Notes under the pieces: generated by a model | Told to the model about the DNA's origin: nothing | Seen by the model: only the letters and a program-made list of their open reading frames with translations | The model's database searches: none | Shown: one piece after another, positions 17,201 through 26,509 of the stretch | How positions within the stretch are numbered: the stretch's first letter is position 1 | How the letters are laid out: the number at the start of each line of letters is the position of its first letter | From: CALSMU01 sp965230225 | Lineage (GTDB): Bacteria > Bacteroidota > Bacteroidia > Flavobacteriales_D > Parvicellaceae | Direction: 5' to 3' | Assembly: GCA_965230225.1 (NCBI GenBank) | Contig: CBDDKM010000002.1 | Span: forward strand, 248,001 to 312,000 | Length of the DNA: 64,000 nt | Program-made: the position numbers and the translations under genes

Positions 17201-19141
17201 ATGAGTAATAAGCCACTATTAGAAATTAAAAATCTGACCACTGAATTCCGAACAGAATCGGGAACAGTAAAAGCGGTTGATAACATTAGTTTTACCCTAC
17301 ACAGGGGGAAAACCATTGGAATAGTTGGTGAGTCCGGATCTGGGAAATCGGTTACTTCGTTATCTGCAATGCGTTTGGTGGCATCACCTCCGGGTAGAAT
17401 TGTGAATGGAAAAATTCTTTACCATAGCGACGACTATGAAGTAGATTTTGCAAATATTTCTGAAAGCCAAATGAGGAAATTTCGTGGAAACGAAATTGCC
17501 ATGATCTTTCAGGAACCTATGACTTCTCTTAACCCTGTATATACCTGTGGGCAACAGGTAATGGAAGCCATTACTCTCCACCAGGAAAACTTATCGGGGC
17601 AATCAAAATTCAAAGACATATTGGAAAGTGGACTTTCTATCGTTTTAAATTCGATTATTCCACTAGCTAAAATAGCCACTTTGGGCTTAGTTCCTCCTTT
17701 TAGAAAAAAATGGCTAACCAAAAAGAAAAGAGAAGCCAAGAAAAGAACCATAGAACTGTTCGAAAAAGTTAAACTTCCAAGGCCGGAAGCCATATTCGAC
17801 AGTTACCCTCATCAACTTTCCGGAGGACAAAAACAAAGGGTTATGATTGCCATGGCTCTATCTTGTAACCCTTCCATTTTGATTGCTGATGAGCCAACTA
17901 CAGCACTGGATGTAACCGTTCAGAAAACCATACTTAAACTAATGCAGGAACTGCAGAATGAGTTTGACATGGGAATTCTGTTCATTACACATGATTTAGG
18001 AGTAATTGCTGAATTGGCAGACGAGGTCGTGGTTATGTACAAAGGTAAGTTGGTGGAACAAGGAAATGTGTTGGACATTTTTACCAATCCAAAACATCCT
18101 TATACCAGAGGATTATTAGCTTGTAGACCTCCATTGGACATTCGAGTAAGAGAGCTTCCTACCCGTAAGTATTTCATGACCGAAAACGAGAAGGGTGAAA
18201 TGGTGGAAACCGACAAAACCGTTCAAGAGGTTATTCAGGAGCTCGAGATTACAGGAAAAGAGTTGGCCATCAGGCACGATATTGTTTACAATCAGGACCC
18301 GTTGTTGGAGGTTAAAAATCTGAAAACTTATTTCCCACTTAAGAAATCATTCTTAGGAAAGGTTCAAAGTTGGGTAAAGGCGGTAGACGATGTAAGCTTT
18401 GAAGTATACCCAGGCGAAACGCTTGGTTTAGTTGGTGAATCTGGTTGTGGTAAAACCACATTGGGAAGAACCATTTTAAAACTTATCGAACCTACCGAAG
18501 GGAAGATTCTATTTAATGGAAGAGACATCAGCGGACTTTCTGCTTCACAAATGAGGCCATTAAGAAGAGATGTTCAAATCATTTTCCAGGACCCGTACTC
18601 ATCCCTTAACCCTAGAATTACAATTGGAGAAGCCATCGTAGAACCAATGAGAGTTCATGGAGTGTGCGACAGCGAATTACAACGTAAGCAAGAAGTAATT
18701 GAACTGCTTAAGAAAGTAGGTCTTTCCGAAGATCACTTCTACCGTTATCCGCATGAATTTTCCGGTGGACAACGGCAAAGAATCTGCATTGCAAGAGCCA
18801 TTGCTTTGAGACCTAAATTCATTATTTGTGACGAGTCTGTTTCTGCATTGGATGTATCAGTTCAGGCTGATGTGCTAAACTTGCTAAACGAATTAAGAGA
18901 TGAATTAGGATTGACTTACATCTTTATTTCGCATGATCTTTCGGTGGTTAAATTTATGAGCGATCGTATGATCGTAATGAACAAAGGGAAAATTGAAGAG
19001 GCAGGAATTGCTGATGAAATTTATGCTAACCCTAAATCGGATTACACCAAAACCCTTATTAACTCTATTCCAAAGGGGAGAATTGAGGACATTAAAGCCA
19101 ACCTCAACAGAGATAGAACTACCAATAGTTCAGTTGCTTAG
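17201..19141 (+). CDS. Oligopeptide ABC transporter ATPase, two fused nucleotide-binding domains
   Basis: 646 aa with two complete ABC domains in one chain (DppD-DppF/GsiA type). Domain 1 has GESGSGKS, LSGGQKQRVMIAMAL and LIADEPTTALDV; domain 2 has GESGCGKTTLG, FSGGQRQRICIARAI and FIICDESVSALDV. The linker after the first domain contains the oligopeptide-type tail NPKHPYTRGLLACRPP, and the second ends NPKSDYTKTLINSIP. It powers import of peptides (or related ligands) through permeases that are not in this window. The peptide-binding lipoprotein at 32968-34758 is a plausible partner. Its stop is followed by a short gap to inorganic pyrophosphatase. Confidence 0.93.
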   Translation: MSNKPLLEIKNLTTEFRTESGTVKAVDNISFTLHRGKTIGIVGESGSGKSVTSLSAMRLVASPPGRIVNGKILYHSDDYEVDFANISESQMRKFRGNEIAMIFQEPMTSLNPVYTCGQQVMEAITLHQENLSGQSKFKDILESGLSIVLNSIIPLAKIATLGLVPPFRKKWLTKKKREAKKRTIELFEKVKLPRPEAIFDSYPHQLSGGQKQRVMIAMALSCNPSILIADEPTTALDVTVQKTILKLMQELQNEFDMGILFITHDLGVIAELADEVVVMYKGKLVEQGNVLDIFTNPKHPYTRGLLACRPPLDIRVRELPTRKYFMTENEKGEMVETDKTVQEVIQELEITGKELAIRHDIVYNQDPLLEVKNLKTYFPLKKSFLGKVQSWVKAVDDVSFEVYPGETLGLVGESGCGKTTLGRTILKLIEPTEGKILFNGRDISGLSASQMRPLRRDVQIIFQDPYSSLNPRITIGEAIVEPMRVHGVCDSELQRKQEVIELLKKVGLSEDHFYRYPHEFSGGQRQRICIARAIALRPKFIICDESVSALDVSVQADVLNLLNELRDELGLTYIFISHDLSVVKFMSDRMIVMNKGKIEEAGIADEIYANPKSDYTKTLINSIPKGRIEDIKANLNRDRTTNSSVA

Positions 19142-19240
19142 AAATTGGCAAGTTAACCTCGTGTTAAATTATTTTAAATTAAATGTACCTATTGCTTGTT
19201 ATTCCATGGGTTTATCGATCTTTGCGGCAGATTTTAACAC

Positions 19241-19939
19241 ATGAATAACGCACTTAAACACCTTTGGGGTAAATTAGGATTGAGGTATCAATCTCACCCA
19301 TGGCACGGAATACATATTGGAGAAGATGCTCCTGAAACAGTAATGTCTTTCATCGAAATGACTCCACACGATTCCGTAAAGTATGAAATAGATAAAGAAT
19401 CGGGATTCATTAAAGTGGACCGTCCGCAAAAATTCTCGAACATTGTACCTGCATTGTACGGATTTGTTCCTCAAACCTATTGTGCCGAGGAAGTAGCAGA
19501 ATACTGTATGGAAAAAAGTGGAAGAACAGGAATCCTTGGAGATGCTGACCCACTTGATATTTGTGTACTAACCGAAAGAAACATTACACACGGAAACATC
19601 ATCGTTCCTGCTATTCCTATTGGAGGGTTTAGAATGATTGATGATGGTGAAGCTGACGATAAGATTATTGCTGTTCTTAAAGGAGATGAAGTATACGATT
19701 CGTGGAACGATATTAGCGATTGCCCAAAATCCATTATCGATAGAATAAAACATTACTTCTTAACTTATAAAAACATCCCGGGAGAGTCTCAGGATAAGGT
19801 ATACATCGACGCCATTTATGGTAAAGAAGATGCCATGGAAGTAATTAGAAGAAGCCAGATAGATTACGAAAAACACTTCGGAATTATCGAAGATGAGCTT
19901 TCTAAAGCTACTATTGGAGTTATCCGATCTGGAGAGTAG
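19241..19939 (+). CDS. ppa: Inorganic pyrophosphatase (family I)
   Basis: 232 aa. The family I signature is present as GDADPLDICVLTE (metal Asps) with upstream YEIDKESGFIKVDRP and FVPQTYC, and downstream KIIAVLKGDEVYDSW. It hydrolyses PPi to two phosphates, pulling biosynthetic reactions forward. It is longer than the ~175-aa E. coli enzyme, with an N-terminal WGKLGLRYQSHPWHGIHIGEDAPE extension typical of the Bacteroidota form. An imperfect promoter (GATCTTTG at 19217-19224 with TTG repeats ~20 bp upstream) precedes the ATG. Confidence 0.95.
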   Translation: MNNALKHLWGKLGLRYQSHPWHGIHIGEDAPETVMSFIEMTPHDSVKYEIDKESGFIKVDRPQKFSNIVPALYGFVPQTYCAEEVAEYCMEKSGRTGILGDADPLDICVLTERNITHGNIIVPAIPIGGFRMIDDGEADDKIIAVLKGDEVYDSWNDISDCPKSIIDRIKHYFLTYKNIPGESQDKVYIDAIYGKEDAMEVIRRSQIDYEKHFGIIEDELSKATIGVIRSGE

Positions 19940-19990
19940 GATCAATTTAACATTATTAGTACATTAGAGGAGAATTACCAATCGTTCTCT

Positions 19991-21118
19991 ATGGAAACGC
20001 TTCTCGAAAAAATCAAAGCCTCTACTCAGGATGGATCTCCCAGTGTAACTCAATTAATTGAATTACAGGAGCTAGCTCGTACTCTAAAGGTTACTAAAAG
20101 TCAGTTGGATAAACTTATTGAACAAGAAATCCAGGCTAACAAAGAAGTTAAAGAGGAGAAAAAGGAAGAGCACACCAGAGAAGATTACGACGCTAACCGA
20201 ACTGATTTTGGTTCGGCCAGAAATTCGTTTGAAGAGGAGATGAACCAAAGGAGACAAGAGGTCTCATCTTCCTTTGATCGCGAAGAAATTGTATTCGATC
20301 GTCCAGAGATTACCTTCGACCCTGTTGAGGTAAATTTTGACACTCCTGAACCGGAAATTGAGAAGAAAGAACCGGAACCAATTTCACCACCTGAACCGAT
20401 AGTTGAAGAGACTTCTGAACCTATCGAAAACATTGAAAGTTTTACTCAACATGTGGTAGAAGAAGTTGAGGAAGAGGTTCAAAAATTCCAGCAAGGAGAA
20501 ATAAGTCATACTGAACTGGAAGAAACCATTAAAAACCTTTCAGAAGAAACGAATCAATTTCAACAAGAACTGGAAAACCAGCAAGAGGAATTAGAATACA
20601 TTGTTGGAGAGGAAGAAACTTACGAAAACAAAGAAGAAGACCTTGGGTTGGATGAACATGATGGCTTCCTATCGGATTTCATTAAACACCGTGAAAGAGA
20701 ACTTAGAAATGAGGTTAATAGAGAAGAAGAGCCTGTTGAAGAACCACAGGAAGAGCCAGAACCATATAGGGAGGAACGCTCCTACGAGCCTGAGCCTTCG
20801 AGAGAAAGTTTGTACAACAATTCCAACTCTAAAGCAGCATTTAAACAGGACCTGGAAGATGATCAAAAGATATTCTTTATGGGTATTGGATCCATTATCC
20901 TTCCATTTATCTTCGGAGTTATTGGAGGAGCACTAGGAATTTACACCTTATCTCTGGTTAGAAAAGCGGAAGAGAATTACAACTTAGCTCCTAACAGCTA
21001 CCACGACGATTCCTTTAAAAAAGTAAAGTCTGGTAAAACCATGGCTGTGATTGGGGTGGTAATTGCAGCCTTAAGATTACTGTCTTTTATTACAATGTTC
21101 TTAAGACTAGGATTCTAA
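19991..21118 (+). CDS. Acidic coiled-coil protein with C-terminal membrane domain
   Basis: 375 aa. Residues 1-45 form a helical start (TLLEKIKASTQDGSPSVTQLIELQELARTL). A very acidic Glu/Pro-rich region (~55-290, repeated EPEPE and EEPVEEPQEEPE) is probably extended or disordered. The C-terminal ~80 residues hold two helices (IFFMGIGSIILPFIFGVIGGALGIYTL and MAVIGVVIAALRLLSFITMFL), like the small DUF4190-type membrane domains. Function is unknown. It lies 51 bp after pyrophosphatase and 57 bp before a VWA protein, all on the plus strand. Confidence 0.75.
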   Translation: METLLEKIKASTQDGSPSVTQLIELQELARTLKVTKSQLDKLIEQEIQANKEVKEEKKEEHTREDYDANRTDFGSARNSFEEEMNQRRQEVSSSFDREEIVFDRPEITFDPVEVNFDTPEPEIEKKEPEPISPPEPIVEETSEPIENIESFTQHVVEEVEEEVQKFQQGEISHTELEETIKNLSEETNQFQQELENQQEELEYIVGEEETYENKEEDLGLDEHDGFLSDFIKHRERELRNEVNREEEPVEEPQEEPEPYREERSYEPEPSRESLYNNSNSKAAFKQDLEDDQKIFFMGIGSIILPFIFGVIGGALGIYTLSLVRKAEENYNLAPNSYHDDSFKKVKSGKTMAVIGVVIAALRLLSFITMFLRLGF

Positions 21119-21175
21119 TTTCTTAGGGTTTAGGTATAACCTTTGCAAGTGTCCTTACGTTAAGGAGTTTCTGCA

Positions 21176-22579
21176 ATGGGAAAATTAAAACTAATCATAC
21201 TATTCCTTCTGGGGTGGTGTATGTTCGGACATGCACAAACAGTTTTTCTGGGAAAACCGTACGATCTTGGAATCATCGATAAATCGTCTCAACGTTATGT
21301 GGACATCCCCATTAAAAACACGAGCGATAAAAAAGTATTCATTTTTCGGGCAGATGTAGACGACCGCTTTTTTGTTCGGTATTCCAGTAAAGAAATAAAG
21401 CCGGATAGTACAGTGTACATGAGGGTTCAGTTTACTCCCACTCAAAAAGGTATCATCAACGAAGAAATTAAGGTACACTTTAGTTGCTATACTGAACCCA
21501 AGACAGTGAAAATTAATGGGTATACTCAGGAGGTTCCCAACAATCAAATATCCTGTCCGCACTTTAATGAACAAAGTGTAAATACTTCGCTCGATTTTGA
21601 ATTCGAGGTAAAAGTAATCGACAAACAAACACGCGAACCTATCCCAAAGGCCAATGTACTAATGATTCATAACGGAATACCTGCTCATGAGCTAACCACT
21701 AATTTTAAAGGAGAAGCAGAAAAAGTTGTGGAGCTTGGATTGTACTATTTCGTTACCACAGCAGATACTTATCTACCAAAAGAATTTCCAAAGTATATCA
21801 ATAGAAACAACAACTATGTACTGGTGGAGCTAGAAAAAGACCCTAATGAAGAAATCATAACAGAGGTTATAGATGAACCGGAACCTGAGCCAGACCCTGA
21901 ACCAGTTCCGGAAGATACAATTACAGACATTGCCATTACAATTCCAGATGAGCCGGACTCCTCTACGGTGGAAATTATTGAACCTCCAATTACGCATGAA
22001 GAGCTTTACCCCGACTTTCCTCTATCGAAGTACAAGCCTACCAATGTGGTATTCCTTGTAGACGTTTCCAGTTCGATGCTTTATACAGGAAAACTTGATC
22101 TGCTAAAAGCTGCTATGATTGAATTAACTGGCATGTTACGACCAGTAGACAAGATAACTCTAGTTTCGTATGCAAGTAATGCTAAGGTACTGTTAGAAAC
22201 CATGCCTGGTGATGATCACGACAGTATTGTCAGCACCATATCCAGACTAAAAGGAGGTGGTTATACTGCTGGAGGAGAGGGAATGAAATTGGCGTATAAA
22301 AAAGCTGAACAAGCTTTTATAAAAGATGGAAACAACATTGTTATTATGGCCACAGACGGAGGGTTTAACCGTGGAGATGGAAACCCTAAGAAGCTTGCTG
22401 CCAAATATCAAAAAAGATGCATTCCTATTTCGATTATTGGAATCAGAAACAGGCAAATGGAAGAAATGACCTTAAAGAATGTGGTGGACCAAACTTCTGG
22501 TGAGTACGTGCGAATTGAAACGTATGATGAAGCCAAAGGAGCGCTGATCGACGAGATCAAAAGAAGCGCCAAATGGTAA
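21176..22579 (+). CDS. Exported VWA-domain protein
   Basis: 467 aa. After a signal peptide (LIILFLLGWCMFGHAQ) comes a DUF1573/Ig-like domain (GIIDKSSQRYVDIPIKNTSDKKVFIF ... FTPTQKGIINEEIKV). A carboxypeptidase-regulatory-like domain (VKVIDKQTREPIPKANVLMIHNG) and an acidic Pro/Glu linker (~215-275) follow. The C-terminus is a VWA domain with an intact MIDAS (FLVDVSSSM, later ATDGGFNRGD) and spacing like the Ca-activated chloride channel subgroup. It likely binds a protein or metal-dependent ligand in the periplasm. The partner is unknown. Confidence 0.82.
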   Translation: MGKLKLIILFLLGWCMFGHAQTVFLGKPYDLGIIDKSSQRYVDIPIKNTSDKKVFIFRADVDDRFFVRYSSKEIKPDSTVYMRVQFTPTQKGIINEEIKVHFSCYTEPKTVKINGYTQEVPNNQISCPHFNEQSVNTSLDFEFEVKVIDKQTREPIPKANVLMIHNGIPAHELTTNFKGEAEKVVELGLYYFVTTADTYLPKEFPKYINRNNNYVLVELEKDPNEEIITEVIDEPEPEPDPEPVPEDTITDIAITIPDEPDSSTVEIIEPPITHEELYPDFPLSKYKPTNVVFLVDVSSSMLYTGKLDLLKAAMIELTGMLRPVDKITLVSYASNAKVLLETMPGDDHDSIVSTISRLKGGGYTAGGEGMKLAYKKAEQAFIKDGNNIVIMATDGGFNRGDGNPKKLAAKYQKRCIPISIIGIRNRQMEEMTLKNVVDQTSGEYVRIETYDEAKGALIDEIKRSAKW

Positions 22580-22669
22580 TCTCCCTATCCAACTGTCAAT
22601 TAATGTTAAATTAAACTTTTGGAGCAGATGGTTTGAGCCATCATTCTTCCTCATTGTCGGGAATAAAAT

Positions 22670-22677
22670 TATCTTTG
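22670..22677 (+). promoter_or_regulatory. Promoter element TATCTTTG for rseP
   Basis: TATCTTTG fits TAnnTTTG and lies 21 bp ahead of ATG 22699. It favours the 22699 start over the in-frame TTG at 22633, which would lie upstream of the promoter. Confidence 0.5.
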
Positions 22678-22698
22678 CCGTTCATATTTGAGCGTATT

Positions 22699-24021
22699 AT
22701 GGAATTTTGGATCAAAGCAGCTCAGTTAGTTCTGAGTTTATCGATATTAATTGTACTTCATGAGCTAGGACATTTTATACCAGCTCGTTGGTTCAAAACA
22801 AGAGTAGAAAAATTCTACTTGTTCTTCGATGCTGGATTTTCTTTATTCAAGTTTAAAAAGGGAGAAACCGAATATGGTATTGGGTGGATTCCACTTGGAG
22901 GGTATGTAAAGATATCCGGAATGATCGATGAAAGTATGGATAAGGAGCAGATGGAGAAACCAGCCGAACCGTGGGAATTTCGCTCAAAACCTACCTGGCA
23001 AAGGCTAATCATTATGATTGGTGGTGTTACCGTTAACCTTATTCTTGGGTTCATGATTTACATGATGATCTTGTTTGTTTGGGGAGAGAAATACATTACT
23101 CCTTCAGAAATGGATCACGGATACAACGTTGCTCAGGAACTGGAGCAATACGGTTTTCAAGATGGAGATAAAGTACTTAAAGTAGAGGGTGAAGAATTGG
23201 ACAATGCCTACGACCTGGATAAAATGATTATGCTTCGTGGAGCAAGAGAGCTATATGTAGAGCATCCTAATGGAGAAACGGAAACCATTACTCTTCCGGA
23301 AGACATCGATTATACCCTTTTCCAAAAAGACCAAAGATCATTTACACTTCGCGTTACCCCATTAATCGACACGGTGGTGGCGGATTCGCCGGCAGAAAAA
23401 GGAGGACTACTAAAATACGATTCTATCGTTGCAGTTAACGGCCAGAACATAGCTTACTGGGATGAGTTTACAGATGTACTTCCTGATTTTAAAAATGATA
23501 CCATTACGCTAGATGTAGTAAGAGGAACCGAGACTGTTCATTTATCCGTTAAAACAGATAGCCTTGGAAAAATTGGTGTTGCACCAGAGGGGAAATTCAA
23601 TCGTCTATACGACATTCACCAACGAGACTATTCTTTTGGAGAAAGTATCACAGCAGGATTTGCATCCGGATACTGGACATTACACGATTATGTTGCTCAG
23701 ATGAAATTTGTTTTCACCTCAAAAGGATCTACCTCAATTGGTGGTTTTGGAGCCATTGGAGGCTTGTTTACTCCTAAATGGGACTGGAGACACTTCTGGC
23801 AAACTACAGCTCTTTTAAGCATCATGTTAGCGTTTATGAACATCTTACCAATTCCTGCACTGGATGGTGGACATGTAATGTTCTTAACCTACGAAATGAT
23901 ATCTGGTAAACCACCTAGCGACAAGTTCCTTACCAGAGCTCAAATAGTTGGTATGATCCTATTAATCAGTCTATTGCTATATGCCAATGGATTGGATATT
24001 TACCGCTGGATATTTGGGTAG
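22699..24021 (+). CDS. rseP: Site-2 zinc metalloprotease RseP
   Basis: 440 aa from ATG 22699. The zinc motif HELGH lies inside the first helix (residues 21-25, SLSILIVLHELGHFIPARW). Family marks KGETEYGIGWIPLGGYVKISGM and the second conserved motif NILPIPALDGGHV follow, with a central PDZ region (DSPAEKGGLLKYDSIVAVNGQ). The C-terminal helices give the usual four-TM topology. RseP cleaves membrane-embedded anti-sigma factors or remnant signal peptides at the inner membrane. An in-frame TTG at 22633 would add 22 unlikely residues. Confidence 0.95.
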   Translation: MEFWIKAAQLVLSLSILIVLHELGHFIPARWFKTRVEKFYLFFDAGFSLFKFKKGETEYGIGWIPLGGYVKISGMIDESMDKEQMEKPAEPWEFRSKPTWQRLIIMIGGVTVNLILGFMIYMMILFVWGEKYITPSEMDHGYNVAQELEQYGFQDGDKVLKVEGEELDNAYDLDKMIMLRGARELYVEHPNGETETITLPEDIDYTLFQKDQRSFTLRVTPLIDTVVADSPAEKGGLLKYDSIVAVNGQNIAYWDEFTDVLPDFKNDTITLDVVRGTETVHLSVKTDSLGKIGVAPEGKFNRLYDIHQRDYSFGESITAGFASGYWTLHDYVAQMKFVFTSKGSTSIGGFGAIGGLFTPKWDWRHFWQTTALLSIMLAFMNILPIPALDGGHVMFLTYEMISGKPPSDKFLTRAQIVGMILLISLLLYANGLDIYRWIFG

Positions 24022-24083
24022 TTTTCAACTCCCACACATTAACAAGTAACTCCTTCTTACTCAGAAGTTAAACGTGTTGTCTG

Positions 24084-24091
24084 TAATTTTG
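24084..24091 (+). promoter_or_regulatory. Promoter element TAATTTTG
   Basis: TAATTTTG matches TAnnTTTG and is 22 bp before ATG 24114. The -33 element is not evident. Confidence 0.4.
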
Positions 24092-24113
24092 AATTACATT
24101 GAACAACTAGCGT

Positions 24114-25046
24114 ATGCGTTACATTTTACCCATCCTCTTAATCATACCCTTCCTTTCCCTGGGGCAAGATAAAGTGCCACAAAAGAAAACTGATCAAGAA
24201 GTCTATAATGAAGGACGAGATAGTCATTCCAAAGTACTGATCATTCCATTTGAACCTAAAATGTACATTTCCAGTGCCGATAAGGACATATCCATGCACA
24301 CTGGACTAAATCATCAGCAAATAAGAGATAATATGCGTTATGGTATCTCCGATCACATGTTAAGATCAGTGGGAGGAAACCTAAAGGCAGTTTCTTTGCT
24401 TCATCTGGATACCGGTTCTGTAGCTCAGGACCTCAACTATATCTACAACTCCATCGGATATAAATACAAAGACCTACCGATAGAGGATGTAGAACAAGCA
24501 AAAAAGGCCGAAGAAGACTCAAAGGCCATCAATAAAGTAAAAGGGCAGTTTAACAAACTCATTAAGAAAGATGAAAAAGCGACTGCTGAAGAATCGGGCT
24601 CAAGAATTAAGGATGGACAAATACATACGGTTAGAGATAACCGCGAGAAGTTCATGAACACCAGCATCCACAATCCTAACTTACTAAAAACCATTGGAGC
24701 AAGGTACGAGGCTGATGTATTTCTCTTCATCAATGAATTGGACATAGAAGAAGCTGCAGAAGGAGATCGAGTTGGTTTATCCAGTTTATCTTACAAAAGA
24801 AAAGTTAAAATGCATTACACCATCTTTGATATTAATGGTAAAGAAATACATGGAGGTGCAGCTATGGTATATATGCCTGCACACACTAACGATATGAATC
24901 GTATCATTAATGGATATTTTCCCAAAATTGGAGAATCCATGTCCGGCCATTTACCTGCTGCACACACTTCTAAAGAAGATCAACAGCTACAAAAAGAACA
25001 AGAGCAAAAGGCAGAAGAGCAACGTAGTGAAATCGAGAAACTATAA
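24114..25046 (+). CDS. Exported protein of unknown function
   Basis: 310 aa with signal peptide YILPILLIIPFLSLGQ. The mature part has KVLIIPFEPKMYISSADKDI and later ADVFLFINELDIEEAAEGD ... RKVKMHYTIFDINGKEIHGGAAMVYMPAHTND, a beta-rich pattern reminiscent of proteins that assemble at the outer membrane. The C-terminus is a charged Gln/Glu/Lys helix. I do not recognise a family. It stands alone behind its own promoter-like element, and 175 bp of AT-rich sequence separate it from the next gene. Confidence 0.65.
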   Translation: MRYILPILLIIPFLSLGQDKVPQKKTDQEVYNEGRDSHSKVLIIPFEPKMYISSADKDISMHTGLNHQQIRDNMRYGISDHMLRSVGGNLKAVSLLHLDTGSVAQDLNYIYNSIGYKYKDLPIEDVEQAKKAEEDSKAINKVKGQFNKLIKKDEKATAEESGSRIKDGQIHTVRDNREKFMNTSIHNPNLLKTIGARYEADVFLFINELDIEEAAEGDRVGLSSLSYKRKVKMHYTIFDINGKEIHGGAAMVYMPAHTNDMNRIINGYFPKIGESMSGHLPAAHTSKEDQQLQKEQEQKAEEQRSEIEKL

Positions 25047-25223
25047 GTAGTTACTAACATTTTGAAGAAATGACCACAGAACCAAACTTTTGGTTTAACT
25101 ACTTTAATTTTTTGATAAATGAATCTATGCCTTGACTTTAAGCCATTTCTGGCCCCGTATTTGTTAAAAACTATAATAACAAAGCGTAACAAAATGCGTT
25201 ACATTAGTTATACCTAAACCGTG

Positions 25224-25460
25224 ATGGATCAATTTAACACCATATTTAATAAACATTGCAGGTTCCGATTAAAGTCCGGAAAAGAAGTGTTTGGTATCCT
25301 ATGGAAAGTTAATTCTAATGGTGAAAGCAACTACTATTTTACAGCTGCTTCTCTTAAATCCAGAGTAGAATCTTCTCACAACAGGTTTGAGCTACTTCAA
25401 AACACAGGTACACTTATTGATTTAAGTGATATTATTCTTGCCGAAAAGCTAGCTTCTTAG
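25224..25460 (+). CDS. Small conserved-looking protein, unknown function
   Basis: 78 aa from ATG 25224 (a GTG at 25221 is also in frame). The pattern FNKHCRFRLKSGKEVFGILWKVNSNGESNYYFTAA ... TGTLIDLSDIILAEKL suggests a small beta-barrel of SH3 or Sm-like type, with the order typical of a five-strand fold, but this is a guess. It lies 12 bp ahead of a membrane protein gene, so the two are probably co-transcribed. Confidence 0.55.
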   Translation: MDQFNTIFNKHCRFRLKSGKEVFGILWKVNSNGESNYYFTAASLKSRVESSHNRFELLQNTGTLIDLSDIILAEKLAS

Positions 25461-25472
25461 CACTTTTACTAC

Positions 25473-25916
25473 ATGTCCAACTTGAAAAAAAGCCTATCTA
25501 CGGGTATTGTTTCTGGGGTAATCTTCGGAACTGCATTTGCATTATTTGCAAAAATTCTGGGAGATGAGCTTGGGATAATTCAGGATGTTTATATTGGATT
25601 CGGGATTACCTTTCTTATGAAAGTTGGTACACTGATGTTAAGTAACAGGTACTTAAAGAATCATTGCAACTACACTCATAAGCTTGTTTCAAATCTACTG
25701 GGAAGCTTAATTGCAATACTCACTTTCATAATAGTGATATCCGTTTTTTTCGTGGATCGATTCCCAGACTACTCAACATTTATAGAAATTGTAGTAGTGG
25801 GATGGGGAGTTCAAATTCCTCTGGATGCTATTATTCCATTGTTCTACAAAAAGAAATCGGACACTAAAATAACGGAAGAAAAAATCCTCGATGACATTGA
25901 TTTTCAGGACCGTTAA
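25473..25916 (+). CDS. Small multi-pass membrane protein, unknown function
   Basis: 147 aa with four hydrophobic segments (about 10-28, 40-57, 73-95 and 105-123) and a charged cytoplasmic tail KKKSDTKITEEKILDD. No catalytic motif is visible and I do not recognise a family. It follows the 78-aa gene by 12 bp and is followed by a strong hairpin terminator. Confidence 0.6.
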   Translation: MSNLKKSLSTGIVSGVIFGTAFALFAKILGDELGIIQDVYIGFGITFLMKVGTLMLSNRYLKNHCNYTHKLVSNLLGSLIAILTFIIVISVFFVDRFPDYSTFIEIVVVGWGVQIPLDAIIPLFYKKKSDTKITEEKILDDIDFQDR

Positions 25917-25997
25917 CAAATAATTAACAATTGGCATGGTACTTGTTGCTTTTTAAGTGAATCAATTGCCATGATTCGTACTATTTTTTTGATGATG

Positions 25998-26026
25998 CCC
26001 GGAGGAATTTTTCTCCGGGTATTTTT
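25998..26026 (+). terminator. Rho-independent terminator
   Basis: CCCGGAG (25998-26004) and CTCCGGG (26013-26019) form a GC-rich stem around an AATTTTT-type loop, followed by TATTTTT. It ends the plus-strand pair of small genes. Confidence 0.65.
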
Positions 26027-26034
26027 ATGCATAA

Positions 26035-26064
26035 AAAAAGCCCCATCGGTATGATGAGGCTTTG
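26035..26064 (-). terminator. Terminator of the minus-strand genes 27412-26083
   Basis: AAAGCCCCATC-GGTAT-GATGAGGCTTT forms a stem with one mismatch; the A tract on the plus strand gives a U tract in the minus direction. Confidence 0.55.
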
Positions 26065-26082
26065 TATATAGTTAAGACTATA

Positions 26083-26508
26083 TTATTCCTTAAATCCAAC
26101 CAGAACAGATACACAACCCTGGAAATCCAGGTCGTGGGTACTTTCTGATTCCGGCACATGAACTGATACAATTAGCTGTTGAGTAGATGCCACTTTAAAA
26201 TCAAAAATGTTGTTCTCTTTGTCAGAACTATCAAATATCACGTTCTTATCAATATCAGAAACCGTATAAGTTACGTCTCCCAATTGCTCCTGAGCACATA
26301 CCAACAAACGATAGTTTTGTCCGCTGTAAAAAGTCAACATAATATCTGCTTTATCTCCGGGAAAAAGAACAGCATTGTTCAATTGTCCATTATGCACGTA
26401 AGGCTCAATTTGAGGTCGACATTTCTTCTTTGTAAATCCTCTACATTGTGCATCTGCCCCAAAAGGAATCAGTACGCACAAAATCAACAGTAGTCTAAGT
26501 GTTTTCAT
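26083..26508 (-). CDS. Exported protein of unknown function
   Basis: 141 aa with signal peptide TLRLLLILCVLIPFGADAQ. The mature part is beta-rich (LFPGDKADIMLTFYSGQNYRLLVCAQEQLGDVTYTVSDIDKNVIFDSSD ... QQLIVSVHVPESES) with four cysteines, two of them near the N-terminus (CRGFTKKKC). I do not recognise a family. Its start lies 1 bp from the stop of the upstream lipoprotein gene, so they form an operon and probably share a function. Confidence 0.65.
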   Translation of the reverse strand: MKTLRLLLILCVLIPFGADAQCRGFTKKKCRPQIEPYVHNGQLNNAVLFPGDKADIMLTFYSGQNYRLLVCAQEQLGDVTYTVSDIDKNVIFDSSDKENNIFDFKVASTQQLIVSVHVPESESTHDLDFQGCVSVLVGFKE

Positions 26509-26509
26509 A

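Noticed and set aside
22633..22698. TTG start adding 22 residues to RseP
   Set aside because: The TATCTTTG promoter element lies downstream of it and ATG 22699 begins directly before the first helix with the HELGH motif.
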